A stretch of DNA of 64,000 bases. Origin: Cristatella mucedo. Lineage: Eukaryota > Bryozoa > Phylactolaemata > Cristatellidae. Shown piece by piece: positions 33,241-44,355 of the stretch. Position 1 is the first letter of the stretch, and every line of letters begins with the position of its first letter. The notes under the pieces are model-generated. The model did not search any database. It worked only from the letters and a program-made list of their open reading frames with translations, and was not told where the DNA came from. A program made the translations under genes and the position numbers. Location of the stretch: assembly GCA_009760855.2 (NCBI GenBank), contig WPIO01000054.1:2068501-2132500 (forward strand), written 5' to 3'.

Positions 33241-33414
33241 GTCCGTCGTTTCGCAAAAGTCCGTCGTTTCGATTCTCTCGCGTAGGTGGAGGATTTCCTT
33301 TCTCGTGGCTGCTTTACTTTCTGCTCTCGTTTGCCGGAGGCTCGTTTGCTCGAGGTGCCCTCAGCCGAGACGGCGTTGACGTTGCGTTCTTTTTATTTTT
33401 CGGTTTCGTTGCAG

Positions 33415-33589
33415 GCGTGGGCAAGACGACCCTGGTGCGCCGCGTTCGGGACGAGCTTGCCAAGAACGATGTGACGGCGATAGGCTTCTACACCGAGGAA
33501 GTGCGCGACAAGGTGACACGAGAGCGCATCGGGTTCGACGTCCTGTCGTTCCCTGACGGCACGCAGGCTGCCGCCATGGCTCGAGTCAG
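33415..33589 (+). CDS. NTPCR: NTPCR, coding exon 2
   Basis: This exon encodes the end of Gly18 through V75 and two bases of codon 76. The acceptor is TTTCGTTGCAG and the donor is GTAGAC. It completes Walker A (GVGKTTLV) and carries GFYTEEVRDKVTRERIGFDV, corresponding to GFYTEEVRQGGRRIGFDV in the human protein, the most diagnostic block of the family. The frame enters in phase 1 and leaves in phase 2. Reading past the donor hits TAG immediately, which supports splicing there. Confidence 0.95.
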
Positions 33590-33708
33590 GTAGACGTCGG
33601 TCGATTGCTGCGGTGTCGTCGCCGCTTCCGGGAGCAGCTGCTGCAGCAGACAGACAGAAGTTGTCGCTGCCGCTCCACTGCGATTCCATCCGTGTGTAAC
33701 GATTTTAG

Positions 33709-33859
33709 CCACGACGCCACGCAGGGAGCTGGCAGAGGAGGAGGAGGAGGAGGCGGTCAGCGGCGGCCAACGGTCGGAAAGTACAGCGTGGACACGGCGG
33801 CATTCGAAGGCATAGCACTCGCATCCTTGTCGGCTGCTGGAAGTGGACCCGTGGGAAAG
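33709..33859 (+). CDS. NTPCR: NTPCR, coding exon 3
   Basis: This exon encodes residues 77-126 after completing Ser76. The acceptor is ACGATTTTAG, only 119 bp after exon 2. It is the only upstream AG I found that keeps frame with both sides. The first half (HDATQGAGRG then seven Gly in a row) is an insertion-like, glycine-rich linker. The second half, TVGKYSVDTAAFEGIAL, matches the RVGQYVVDLTSFEQLAL block of human NTPCR. The donor is GTGAGA in phase 0. The choice of the first codons is less certain than the conserved half; an alternative acceptor at 33724 would not keep frame. Confidence 0.88.
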
Positions 33860-33918
33860 GTGAGACGAAACGTTAGGCGGCAGCTGTTCCTCAATGCTGT
33901 AATAGTAATAATAGTAGC

Positions 33919-33955
<37 letters not shown>

Positions 33956-34084
33956 GCACTAATGATAGTAGTAGCACTGATATGCAATGATTTTTAAAAC
34001 GTGGTTATTGCTATTCTTGCAGCAGTATTCAAATACCGGGTGAGAGATTTGGTCCTCTTAGGGTGACATTGCTATATTCAATTA

Positions 34085-34350
34085 TTATTATTATTATGAC
34101 AGCGTTTAGTGGGTCGCCGTGATTCGTCCTTTATGTGCTTAAGCCTGCTGACACTGCATGCTGCCACTGCATGCTGCCACTAACCACATTTGCATGCTGA
34201 TCCGGTGCATGTCACCCCTAACCATGTTATTCATGTTGTTTATCAAGCATGGCACCACTCACCATTCGATCGCGTTTCCTCTGTCGCAAATATAAAGCAC
34301 CTAGAAAGAGATTGAGTTCTCCGAGGGCGCTTTGTCAAGTGCATTGTTAT
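34085..34350 (+). mobile_element. L2-like 3' UTR and tail in NTPCR intron 3
   Basis: Sense 3' UTR with a local duplication of CACTGCATGCTGC, then the stem-loop (AGAAAGAGATTGAGTTCTCC) and a TTATTATT end. A (TAA)n run lies just upstream at 33920-33955. Confidence 0.8.
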
Positions 34351-34474
34351 TATTAAAAATGTTATTATTATTGACTAGTCTTTCAGGGCACTTCACATTC
34401 AGCCTGGAAGGTTGGTCTGCAATCAGAGGCGGCGGAGCCAGGATTTTCATCCAGGGCTTTTGGGCAAGACAAAT

Positions 34475-34570
34475 AATAAGAAAAATAGTAATCACAATAG
34501 TACATTTGTATTGCGCCCGAAGACAGCTCATTCTCTTTCTAGGCGCTTTACATTTGCTGCAAAGGAAGAC
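34475..34570 (-). mobile_element. L2-like tail fragment
   Basis: Antisense stem-loop and GCGCTTTACATTTGCTGCAA block. Confidence 0.75.
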
Positions 34571-34899
34571 TAGCAACATTTTCGCGTAGAGGCAAGACCC
34601 AAAATTAAGGAAAAATTATAGCGCACGATCGTAGTGTTTATTCGATGCACACTCGGCGGTTTCTCATTGAGGCAGTTAGGTATGGGAGGGCAGCCCAGCT
34701 CGCTGCCCTGCCCCCCCCCCGATCTGGGGGGCAGGGGTGTGCAGGGATGCAGATGCCCCCCTGCACACCCCTGGCTTAGTCACTGTGTCTTCAGACCCCC
34801 CTTATTGGCTTTCTTGTCGTCGTCATCTCGGCCGTGTTATGTGGGTTGTCAAAATTGTCGTCGAAGCATGACCGACGACATTTGGGGCAATGATGATGA

Positions 34900-36345
34900 T
34901 GCTGACGTCACTATCCTGGTTCGGGTCAATATGTCCGTGGCATTCGACACTATCGATCACAACGTTCTACCTGAACGACCGAGATCCAATGATGATCTGG
35001 CATGATTTGAACCGAAATTGTCTGATCGTATCCAGTCCATGTCATTTGGTGGTCAAGTCTCATCCAGTAGACCGGTCACCCGTGGGGTTCCACAAGGGTC
35101 TGCTCTCGGCCTGTTGCTGATCTCAGGTTAGGCACAGCCTCGGAAAATTTATGCAGCCCTCTTCTATGCCGACGATGCACAGCTGTACTTGCCATTGAAA
35201 CCATAGGAGTCAACTGTGTGGCTACTAATAAACTGAATGCCTGCATTGCAGACGTTCGATCTGGATATCGGCTCATTTTACCCAAGTTAAACAAAGATTT
35301 AATCAAACTCCTACACGTAGGAGACCTCAAACGTACAACTGAATAGACTTAGCACTAATGATCGGTGGTGCTTTTGTGGGACAGTCACCGAATCTCCGAT
35401 GCTCCGAATCTGGGCATCACTCTTTGAAGACTGCCCTTGAAAAGTTCCATTCCTAAGATTGCAGCTTGCACAGCCATCTCGTTCGATCCCTGTCCAAGGT
35501 TAGGGACTACTTACCACTGCGGCTTGGTAAAGATCTTACTTAGCTATCTGATTCTGTGTATACTGTACATTGACAATTCAGTTTTGGCTGGCCTAACAAA
35601 AAAACTAGTTCATTTTCTGCTGTTGGCATTGAAAATAGCTGCAAGGTTTGGTCAATAAATCCAATAAATTCAGCTATGTGTCTTCTTTGTGCCGTGATGG
35701 CAAGCTAGGTTAGGTGGTTGCTTTTCACTACCTCGGTCCCGAGGTCGCGGGTTCGAATCCTGCAGTGGGCGATTCTTTATCGCCGTTGCAAGCGGTGGTG
35801 ATAGCCGTAAAGGCTCTTCTGTCGCTATACAAAAGAGGCTGTTTCAAGCAGCTAATATTTTCTTTTGCTGATGGAGCTGTGATGGCTCCCAGTTGATCAG
35901 CACACGTAGATAGAGCAGACTTCTTACTCTTACCGCAAGGCCCACACGATTGCTTGGCTCCTTCATACTTAGCTCAACAGCTGTACTAGCCCCCTTGTGG
36001 CCTCAGGTCCTCTGTGGCAATAATCTAGCCTCTCCATCCCTTTGCTTAAAGGCTGCCGGCAGCAAAAGCTTTTTGCTACAGTTTTTTTTATTATTAGTCC
36101 TATACTGTTGTAGCTGATTTCCACAGTTCTTATGCAACAACAGCTACTCTCCTGCTGCCAGCTGTGGCACATTCTTTCCAGCCGTCATTTGCTGCTGCAT
36201 CCATGCTTACTCAAATTCCTCGGCTGCCGCACCGACTCGGCTATGCTGCTCACTTTCTCTTTGCTGCATGAGATGGGGTCTCTTGGCTACCATATGAGTA
36301 CCGAAAACTGCTTCGGCTTTGAATGTGTCATGGAAAACTCTACAG
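34900..36345 (+). mobile_element. LINE family C, RT remnant to 3' end
   Basis: Sense copy with RT motif A (SVAFDTIDHN, about 34938), motif B (RGVPQGSALGL, about 35085) and motif C (FYADDAQLYLP, about 35163), all broken by frameshifts. Motifs of the family C 3' end follow to about 36345. This copy links the family C tail to a second L2/CR1-like reverse transcriptase. SINE A is inserted at 35690-35870. It lies in NTPCR intron 3. Confidence 0.75.
35690..35870 (+). mobile_element. SINE A copy (near consensus)
   Basis: TGGCAAGCTAGGTTAGGTGG (A-box region), GGGTTCGAATCCTGC (B-box), the GCGATTCTTTATCGCC body and GGCTCTTCTGTCGC. This is the best preserved copy. Confidence 0.85.
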
Positions 36346-36854
36346 TGCAGCACCCACTTTGTCCTAGCTGCTTTGCAGAGTCGCAAGTGGAAATGCATTC
36401 GGGCGTTGGCTCGTGGAGGTCTCTCTGTTTACCGAACGGTGCTGATGCTGTGTCATCATTTTGTCCTTATAAGTCAGCTCCAGTCTTAGGCGCGGCTGCC
36501 ACAGATCTGTAGGCAATCGTTGGCTCCACTGCAGTTTTTTGTCACTTTTACCCTTGACCTGTGAGCTGTCTTCTGTGAGCTGTCTTCTGTAAGCTGAACG
36601 TGCGGGGAGGGGGAGGTGGCGGGCTCTCGCAGCGTCGTCGTAAACTAGCCGTCGAGCCTACTCGGGGAGTACTTACTTTTGGGTCTTGGAAGGCCAATCG
36701 ATCGTGGCGCCCGAATGTGATGCCGTTGGTCCCCTCAAGCGTGCACAGCACTGATCGCCAAGCATTCACAAAGCTGGCCACCCTTGCAAGAGCTAGCCAT
36801 TGGGCTGCTGCAGTGATTGGATTTGGTGTGCGTTGTGCCTAAATCTTGGAAATA

Positions 36855-37312
36855 ATAATGTATGGGCGTTCTGTTGTATATTATATTGACTCTGCATCTC
36901 CATTGCTGAAAGAGCGTGGATGGCTGTCGGTTGATCAATGGATACAAAGCAAAGTTCTTACTCTGACCCACAATGCCCGTCACAGCTTGGCTCCTCCATA
37001 CCTAGCCGAACCGTTTCAACAGTTTCAGCCTTCTCGTGCCCTCAGGTCCTGTATGGACAATAAATTAGCTGTTCTATTCTTCTGCTTAAAGACCGTTGGC
37101 GACAGAAGCTTTAGCTCTGCAGGTCCTAGACTGTGGAACTCGCTTACACAATTCTTACGAAACGACAACCACTCTCCTGCTGCCGACTAGGGCTCATTCT
37201 TTTAAGCGGCCCTGAGCTGCTACTTCCATGCTACTCACTCCCTGAACTGACCCGACTCTGCTATGCTTCCCACTTTCTTTGTTTCGTGAGATGAAGTCTG
37301 TTGGCCACCGAA
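36855..37312 (+). mobile_element. LINE family C, 3' end
   Basis: Sense copy translating as NARHSLAPPYLAEP and DRSFSSAGPRLWNSL before the family C 3' UTR. It stops at GGCCACCGAATG where an L2 tail begins. Confidence 0.8.
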
Positions 37313-37418
37313 TGAATAATAATAATAATAATAATAATTCACTTGATAAAGCGCCCTCAGAGAACTTAATCTCTCTCTAGGCGCTTTACATTTGCTGTAA
37401 AGTGAAATGCAATTGAAT
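37312..37418 (-). mobile_element. L2-like tail at the end of family C
   Basis: (TAA)n, stem-loop and GCGCTTTACATTTGCTGTAA in antisense, abutting the family C copy. Confidence 0.8.
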
Positions 37419-37591
37419 GTGGCCGGCGGTGTGGGCATCGCCTTAACTCGGTGGGCGCTGGTGTGGGGGTCCAGGGGCCATCGGGTCGGAGGAGGGGGAT
37501 TGGGGCCCTGGAGATTGCTTCGCTTCCCCTCCAGCTCACACCGCTGAGGCCTTACGCCTGCGCCACCGTTCGCCCGCCCGCTCGTTTTCAG

Positions 37592-37849
37592 ACGGTGGTC
37601 ATCATCGACGAGATTGGCAAGATGGAGCTCTTCTGTCGACCGTTCGTCGCTCGAGTGCGGCAGCTGTTCGGCCTGGCGGGCGGTGAGGCGGCGGCGGCTT
37701 CGTCTGGCGGCGGCGGAGGAGGCCAAGGAGGCCGAGGCACTCCGCACCCGCTGCTTGCCACGGTGCCCAGCGTCCTCCGAGGCGGAAGCGGAGGATCCGT
37801 ATCGCTCGTCGAGGAGCTGAAGTCGCTGCCGGGTGTGCAGGTCATCACG
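37592..37849 (+). CDS. NTPCR: NTPCR, coding exon 4
   Basis: This exon encodes residues 127-212. The acceptor is CTCGTTTTCAG and the donor is GTGAGG, both in phase 0. It opens with TVVIIDEIGKMELF, the Walker B block (D132-E133) that matches VCVIDEIGKMELF in human. It then continues RVRQLF. A low-complexity insertion of about 20 residues follows (alanine run 159-162, glycine run 165-170). Conserved structure resumes with LLATVP, SLVEELKSLPGVQVIT, equivalent to ILGTIP and ALVEEIRNRKDVKVFN. The insertion comes from a GGC/GGA-rich stretch and lies where the human protein has a short loop, so it is probably tolerated. Confidence 0.93.
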
Positions 37850-39039
37850 GTGAGGGCCGCTCACTGCTGCTGCTGCTGATGCTGCTGATGCTCCGAGCTG
37901 GCAGGCGCCGGAGGACCGGGGCGAGGGAGGCGTGGCGCGAGCACCTCCACGTGCCGAGCGCCGGCCTTGCTGGATGCTGGCAGGCCGGCCCCATCTTTCC
38001 ATCCCCGCCCGCCCCTCGATATCGAAGCAGCAGCTGCTGCAGCTGCCATGAATCTGTCACTGTGTCGTCGTCATCGCCGGCATGATCGTAATCATCTGCA
38101 CCTGTTCGCCACGACGGGTGGTCGAGGTCTCGTCGGTGGCAGTGTCGTTGCCAGCCGACGACGGCCGCTCGCGGCAGCCGCTGATTGGGGTGCACCGACG
38201 TTGGCGGGCTCTTGGACATTTCGTTCAGTGATTGCTCGGTCGGCGGATGGCGCACCGGTCGCACACGAGAAGCAGCCGATCGCTGCCGATCCAAAAGTCT
38301 CACGATGGGGACGACGACTATGCATGCTCTCTGCTGCCGAGAGCGCTCTGCCGCTCCGATTCGCAGAGCGCTTCAGCTTCATCAGCTGAGGCCAGTCTTG
38401 CTTCGTGTGCCTGTCTTGCAAGGCTTGCTAGGCTTCTAGGGTGCAAATCGTTGACTGTGGTGGTCTAGTCGTTGCCTGGAGCTCGTCTGCGTCTGGTACG
38501 AGGCATGAACGGTGAGCATTCTTGTGCGATCGTCATCTTTTGTGCCGGTCGATGTATCTGGCCGGAATTGGACATAGGATGAGCCTTACAAAAGACCAGG
38601 CTGATAGAAAATAGTCACCGAGGCCCGATTTGTGTGCGTTTTATGGAGAGCTGTAAAGGTAGCTGTCAACTGTGCTGCAATATCAAGAATCCACTCCTCG
38701 TTTTTCTATTTGCAGTAGTGGATGAATGAACGAATGAAAGCGGACGTGTAAAGCTCCTCGAGATGAAACGATGGTCTGGCGAGGCTCTCTGTGGGACGAT
38801 AAAGTCAGAGTACTGAGCTGCACTTATATGGAATCCGTGTAAGAAGCTTCGTGGCAGTGGCAACTGAGAACTCTCCTGCATGAAAGAGACGATTGGCTGT
38901 CGTGTATATGTGGCCGCCGATCAAAATAGGCCGACTCAGTACGTAATGCCAAAGCTGTGAGTTCATCCTACCTTTGAAGTGATGAAGCGAGGAAATCGTT
39001 CAAGCTGGGGCAGTGATACATGCGTGTACGATGGCATGT

Positions 39040-39330
39040 AATAGTGATAATAAGGCGTTTGTATAGCGGCGCGCCTGCCCGCCTTCCCCCGCGAGAACTA
39101 AATCACTTTCCGGGGGGGGGGCATCTTGCACATGCTGGAGCATGCACAGAGTAAGCACGTAAGAAGCTGACAAATCCAGCACTGCGAGAGGAGCAGAGCT
39201 GGATTTTGTCAGCTTCTTTTGAAATGTCTGGTCTGAGGATCTTGCGATGTGTCAGTCGTGAGTGAGCTCTGACTCTTGGAGCATACCGACCGAGGGTGAG
39301 GTCTAAAAAGGATTTGTGACCGTGACCTCT
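39040..39330 (-). mobile_element. Old, diverged L2-like fragment
   Basis: Antisense remnants of the stem-loop (GAGAACTAAATCACTTTCC), 3' UTR and the CTTGGAGCATACCGACC block. It holds an imperfect hairpin, AAGAAGCTGACAAATCCAGC (39161-39180) with its complement at 39198-39218 (one bulge). It is in NTPCR intron 4. Confidence 0.65.
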
Positions 39331-39424
39331 ATGGTCAAAAGTCGTTTTCCTGTGACACGAGTGACGTCGTCTTCGCTCGACTAGCGCTCGAAGCGCTCGA
39401 AGTTTCGATTTTCTCTGTGTGTGA

Positions 39425-39660
39425 AATGTGGTTTTAATAATAATAATAATAATAATAATTTAATTTTAATCAAATTAAACTAAATTAAATTAAAATTAAA
39501 TTAATTTAAAACTAATCAAATTAATTTTGGTTAATTATTTATTATTAAAAATAATTAAAATTTAAAAATTTAAAATTAAATAAAAATTAAAAATTATTAC
39601 TAAAAATTAATTAAACACAAATTAAAACCACAAATTTTAATAAACAAATTACATTAAATA
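39425..39660. repeat. A/T-rich low-complexity block
   Basis: (TAA)n followed by AATTAAATTAA-type sequence with almost no G or C, in NTPCR intron 4. Confidence 0.85.
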
Positions 39661-40057
39661 CTTTCTCGAAGTTGGATTTTCTCTCTCTGTGGCTCTTTGC
39701 TGTCTGCTTTGCCACTCTCGGGAGACGACAACTGCCGTCGGCTCAGCGTTGTCAAGCAGTCTCACCCTCAAACGTGCAGTCTGACCTTCGCACGTGGCAG
39801 TCTCACGTTCATGCATGGCAGTCTCACCTTCAGTCTCACCTTCAGCCGGCGAGCTCACTGGCAGAGCCGAAGAGAAATAAGAAAGAAGCCCGGGTCCCCG
39901 AGACGAGGCTGGCAACCGAGGCTGACGGCGACAGAAGCTCTCGGCTCGCTGACTGTCATCGCTCTCGTACTCCGTCTGTGGTGGCCGACGTGCGTTGCTA
40001 GCGTCGTTGGCAGCGCGACCTCACTTCATTTGGTGCATTTACTCGCGAGCGTTGCAG

Positions 40058-40144
40058 ATTTCAAAAGAAAACCGGCTGCAGATGGCGGCCGACGTTGCAC
40101 AACAGCTGCGGGCGATGCTGGTCAGCACTGCGCGCAGTAGCTAG
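40058..40144 (+). CDS. NTPCR: NTPCR, terminal coding exon 5
   Basis: This exon encodes residues 213-240 and the stop TAG at 40142. The acceptor is GAGCGTTGCAG, joined in phase 0 so that QVIT runs into ISKENR, matching KVFNVTKENR of human NTPCR. The helix that follows (LQMAADVAQQLRAML) ends in STARSS, comparable with the human C-terminus VQSSRK. The exon is short, as expected for a terminal exon. An AATAAA occurs near 41686, 1.5 kb downstream; whether it is used is unknown. Confidence 0.92.
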   Translation: MSKENRLQMAADVAQQLRAMLVSTARSS

Positions 40145-41779
40145 CAGCTGAGAGATGGCCCGGGTCGGCTCCGACCGGCAGAACTCCGTGCAAGCCGACG
40201 GCGCCGCTCACCCGCCGGCCGGCAGGCCGGTCTAAGATGGCTTCTGCTCTTGAATGGCAAGAGCTCTCGAGCAGCGAGAGAGGATGGGTGGGCAAGCCTG
40301 GGCAAATCTGGGCGTGCCTCGTGAGTGCAGTGCGGCAGAAGCGCTGGCCGGCTGGCTGGCCGGCCGGAGGCGACCTCTTGGACTCGAGCCATCTGAATCG
40401 CTGCTTTGCGAGCTTCTAGAAGTGGAGCTGCTGGTAGGCAGGCAGGCCTAATCGTCAGCCGCTGATGGCGTCGTCCATGGCACCGGTTCGAGTGCTGTTC
40501 CGGCAGCGTCGGTTTTTCCACTTTGTCCGGGCCGGCCCCCTGGCTGCTTCCAGAGAGGTGGCCGTGCGTCTGCTTCCGGTCGGGTCGAGCGCCTCAGCAG
40601 GAGGAGCGGAATCCTCGGAGATCCAGCCTCTCATCGAAGCTGCTGCTGCTGCTGCTTTCATTCAGCTGCCTCCTCCACCTCGCTCTCCCCGGCTCGCTTT
40701 AAGTAAGAGAGTGCCCGTGAGATGACTCAGCTGTGTCATTCTGCTGAGCGTGAATGTGGCTGTGGCGCTGCGGCGTTTCAGCGGGTAAATGAAGCTTGAA
40801 GCTCCCCTGCTGTGTCTGCCGGAGGCTGCACGGTCGGCCATGGCTAGATCATGCCTAGGGCTTGATTGGCAGAGTGTTGCTGCAGCACTCTGCCAATCAC
40901 TTCGTGCCCACCATGCTTTGCTGTGTGGCCTGCTGCTACCGAGCCGGATGCATGTGAGCTGGGCTCTGCGCCGAGGCTTTGCAAATGGCTAACGATGGGC
41001 AGGGGCAAGCACTACTACTGCTACGCATTTGAACGACCATTGAGTCCACTACATTGTCCACTAGTCCACTACATAGCCCGTCACTGCTTCATTTGAGATT
41101 TATCATGAGCGACCCTTGAGCTCAATTGCTGAAGACAAGAAAGTTCAAGATAACACCGTGGTAACGAAAGACGGCTGATTTTTTTCTATCTGTTCGTTTA
41201 CTTTTTTGTTTCGTTTTTTGTTGTTGTGCTTTTTGTCTGATTGTCCCTTCAGCATTAGCTTGTATCCTCTCTTGCGTCGTTCTCATGCACCAGTTCATCC
41301 ATCGTCGTTAGCGTTAAGAGGCCGTGTCGAGTGCAGCGAGTAAGCCTTACGGAAAGGGTCAGCGTTTCGTAGCCAAGTCGTTATAGCAGCCGGTCAGCGC
41401 CAGGAGTCCGCAGGCATCACACTGTCAGCAGCTCGTGGTTTGCTTGAGCTTGAGGCTACTGCTCTCGAAGGGGCTCGGCACTCGAGTGACCCCGTGCCGT
41501 GGCTTTCCGCGAGTCTCCCCAGCAACTTCGTGCATGCACTTCGAGAAGTGTCTGCACGTCGAAGCACTCGTTGATCTTGGCAAAATGTCTAGTTATGTCG
41601 TTATGTCATGCCTGTCTTGCGATCTACCCCACTTAATTGTTGGGGGAGGAGGTATTGGCGTTTGAAGAAATGCCAATAAATTCACTTGTTAGTCATTTCT
41701 CTCCGACATTGCTACTTCCCTGGACTTTGTGAGCTTCTAATGTATTTACACTCTGCATATTGTGCCTAAACAATTGGTA
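40145..41779. other. Downstream of NTPCR, no gene seen
   Basis: Unique sequence, possibly partly the NTPCR 3' UTR. It contains a 13-bp perfect inverted repeat at 40864-40898. I see no exon with homology. Confidence 0.5.
40864..40898. repeat. Perfect 13-bp inverted repeat
   Basis: GATTGGCAGAGTG (40864-40876) and CACTCTGCCAATC (40886-40898). The stem can extend a few pairs into the 9-nt spacer. Confidence 0.9.
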
Positions 41780-41865
41780 GGCTTCTTTCATGGAACATGT
41801 GAAGTGCTTAGAAAGAGATTTATTTCATTAAAAATTCATGTTATTATTATTATTATTGTTACTTT
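41780..41865 (+). mobile_element. L2-like tail fragment
   Basis: GTGAAGTGCTTAGAAAGAG and a (TTA)n end. Confidence 0.6.
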
Positions 41866-41918
41866 TACCCCACTGCTGTCGGAATTAGGCTCGTAGCTCT
41901 GGTCACCATCAGTAACGA

Positions 41919-42012
41919 GATACGACATTGGATGTTGCCATGGTTACCTATGCTCATGGGATATGGCATATGAGGTTGCCATGGTTACAATCTCTCACGG
42001 GATACGGCAGTG
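41919..42012. repeat. 41-bp minisatellite with RFX X-box motifs
   Basis: About 2.3 units. Each full unit holds GTTGCCATGGTTAC (41934-41947 and 41975-41988). Its reverse complement GTAACCATGGCAAC fits the X-box consensus GTHNYYATRRNAAC exactly. Confidence 0.8.
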
Positions 42013-42364
42013 CCACGTTTGACGATGGCCCCCTCCCCTCCTATCGAGCACTTCGGTAGTGGCCCCATAGACTGGGACTCCTTGCTGCTAATCTGTCGTG
42101 AGCAAGCGCTGGATTGGCTGCGGTTGGCTCGGATATGGCTGCTGGCTATTGACAGCCGGTTCCCTCAGCGGAGGCACCTCGACTGCTGTTAGTAGCTAGT
42201 TGCTAGTAGTCATTGTGAAGACAAGTGGACGAGCGAATCGATAAAGCAAAACAGCGAGTAGCAGCAAACTGCGTATGGGCATCGACCTTGGCTCGTTGCC
42301 CAAGGTTCAGGTGCTCTAGGGTTTAGTTCTGAAGCTGAAGCAATGCTGTGTAGCCAGAGTGCAG

Positions 42365-42425
42365 TGTGGTGATTGTCGCTACGGCTCTTCTGCTTTATGA
42401 GTAAGGCTGCCGAATCAGCCTTGAC
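42365..42425 (+). mobile_element. SINE A 3' fragment
   Basis: Retains TGTCGCTACGGCTCTTCTG and GGCTGCCGAATCAGCC only. Confidence 0.5.
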
Positions 42426-42761
42426 CTTTACACTTACATAGCAACATCAAGTGGCTTTCGATAAAGCTTTGCATCGTCTGACAGTGCCATACCTTTTATT
42501 TACCGAAGCGATTTATTTGATGCAGTCTAACTAGAAACCCTCGGATAGGCGCCTGGTTTTTACTTTCCATCATTTGGTAACCTCCGATCCGATTGAAGGA
42601 GTGAGCTAGTGCAAGAGGCGATTTTATAAAGCAAGTTTCACGAGCAGCAAGCGACAGTCCACTGCGACAGTCATTGCAGCTATCCATTGAATAGTCACTG
42701 TGACCACGAGACGTATGCTGTACACGGACATCGGAGGGAAACAGCAAGGCAGACAGTGAAT

Positions 42762-42890
42762 CTAGTTTCATTTGTATAGCACTTAGGAGAACTTAATCTC
42801 TATTCAGGCGCTTCACATATGCCACGGGGCTCGAGCCCACGACCTCGGTCGGAGCGAGCACCTTAACCAGTGGGTCAAACCAGCTCGGTG
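42762..42890 (-). mobile_element. SINE B copy
   Basis: Antisense, with the CGCTTCACATATGCCACGG and CTCGAGCCCACGACCTC blocks and the CAAACCAGCTCGG end. Confidence 0.85.
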
Positions 42891-43163
42891 ACACGTGACA
42901 CTGCAAGTGCATACAGAAGTAGAGGGGATGAAACGAGGGAAAAGACAGGGGTGGGTGGGGCAGCAAGCACGTACTAGCGCTTGCTTGCGAGCACATGCAT
43001 GCGGGTGCATGCTCAGAATACTCGCACGTGCCTTATGCACGCACAGAGTGCACTCACTCGCTAAGCACACGAACTGCTGCTGCATGGGCACAAGCCATGC
43101 TGGCACGCCTGCCAGCAGTTGCTTTAACTGGAGCACGCGAACGCAGATGTGGATGAGAGGTGG

Positions 43164-43180
43164 AGTACGTACTACGTACT
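43164..43180. repeat. 17-nt palindrome
   Basis: AGTACGTA-C-TACGTACT, perfect with a single central base. Confidence 0.85.
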
Positions 43181-43229
43181 AAACGCTGCAGCGTGAGGTA
43201 CTGAGGAAGACCGGCAAAAAACGGTAGCG

Positions 43230-43322
43230 GCATAATAATAATAATAATAATAATAATGCACTTGATAAAGCGCCCTCAGAGAACTCAATCTCTTTCTAGG
43301 CGCTTTACATTTGCTGCAAAGT
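43230..43322 (-). mobile_element. L2-like tail
   Basis: (TAA)n plus the stem-loop and GCGCTTTACATTTGCTGCAA in antisense. Only the last ~90 bp of the LINE were inserted. Confidence 0.85.
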
Positions 43323-44070
43323 TATAAAGTCGTCGTACCAGAGAGATCGCCCGTCGATCACACTACATACAGTACTTCTGCTCAGTCTGGCTCGGCCTAA
43401 CGTATGGACGACTACTGAGGGCCCCAACCGGCTGAGGTCAGCCACTGGGCCGACCGGCAGTTTGTAACAAATGGCTGGCTGGCAGGAAGGTAGGCAGGCC
43501 ATTTAAAATGGACTGCTGGCAGTACGCAGCCGAAGGTGCTGCACCGTGGAGTCGAAGGAATGGCTTAAGCTCATAATCATGGACTGAGGTGAAAGAGCGA
43601 CAGCAGGAATAATTAATGGCGGCAGCGGCGACTGGCATGCGTGACCAGAATCGAACGACCTAGGAGAATCAGACGATCCCAGCGATCGGCGGCACGTGAT
43701 CGGAATGCCCCGAGGGGCCTCAGTCTCTGCATAACTGGCTCATCCCGTCCGTCCACACCTGTCACTTGTCAGGTGCCAGGCGTTGTACAGTTGGGGAGTG
43801 CAGCCGGTAGGGGCTCGGTGCGCGTGACTCTCAAGTCTCAAGCAGGGAGTCAGTTCGTGGCTACTGCTGCCGCTATTTAAAGTGTCTAGAAAGATGATAT
43901 AGGTTGCTGTGTGTTTAGGTTTCATTCTTCTTACTACCTGCCCACCACGCGACCTGTGGCCGTCTTGGTGAGTGCGTAGGTAGCTATGGTTAAGATAGGC
44001 GTCGGAGAACGCAGAGCGCTACTGCCGATGCTTCACGGCCTCCCAAGGAGCGACTCTATGGGGGGGGGGG

Positions 44071-44355
44071 GTAACTACCAAACCTCAGATTCCCTAAACC
44101 GTCGGAAAGGCTAACCTGGTCTATGCGCCCTGGTTTGGCCCAGGGGGGGGGGGTGATGAGGTGCTTGCGTGCCGATGCTTCGCCGCCCCTCCGTCTGGCT
44201 ACCAAGCGTCTGATCCTAAATTGTCAGAAGCAGGATGTGAGGTGGTGAACGCGTTTCCATAACTACCTACTGTTGTTTCCTTAACTAGCAAGCCTCGCAG
44301 ATTCCAAATTGTCGGAAAGGCTGTGTGGCCTAAGCGCCCTAGATTGGCCCTGGGG
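44071..44355. repeat. ~75-bp direct duplication
   Basis: Segments at about 44071-44150 and 44274-44355 share AACTA.CAA.CCTC, AGATTCC, GTCGGAAAGGCT and GCGCCCT..TTGGCCC. Both lie in unassigned sequence. Confidence 0.65.
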
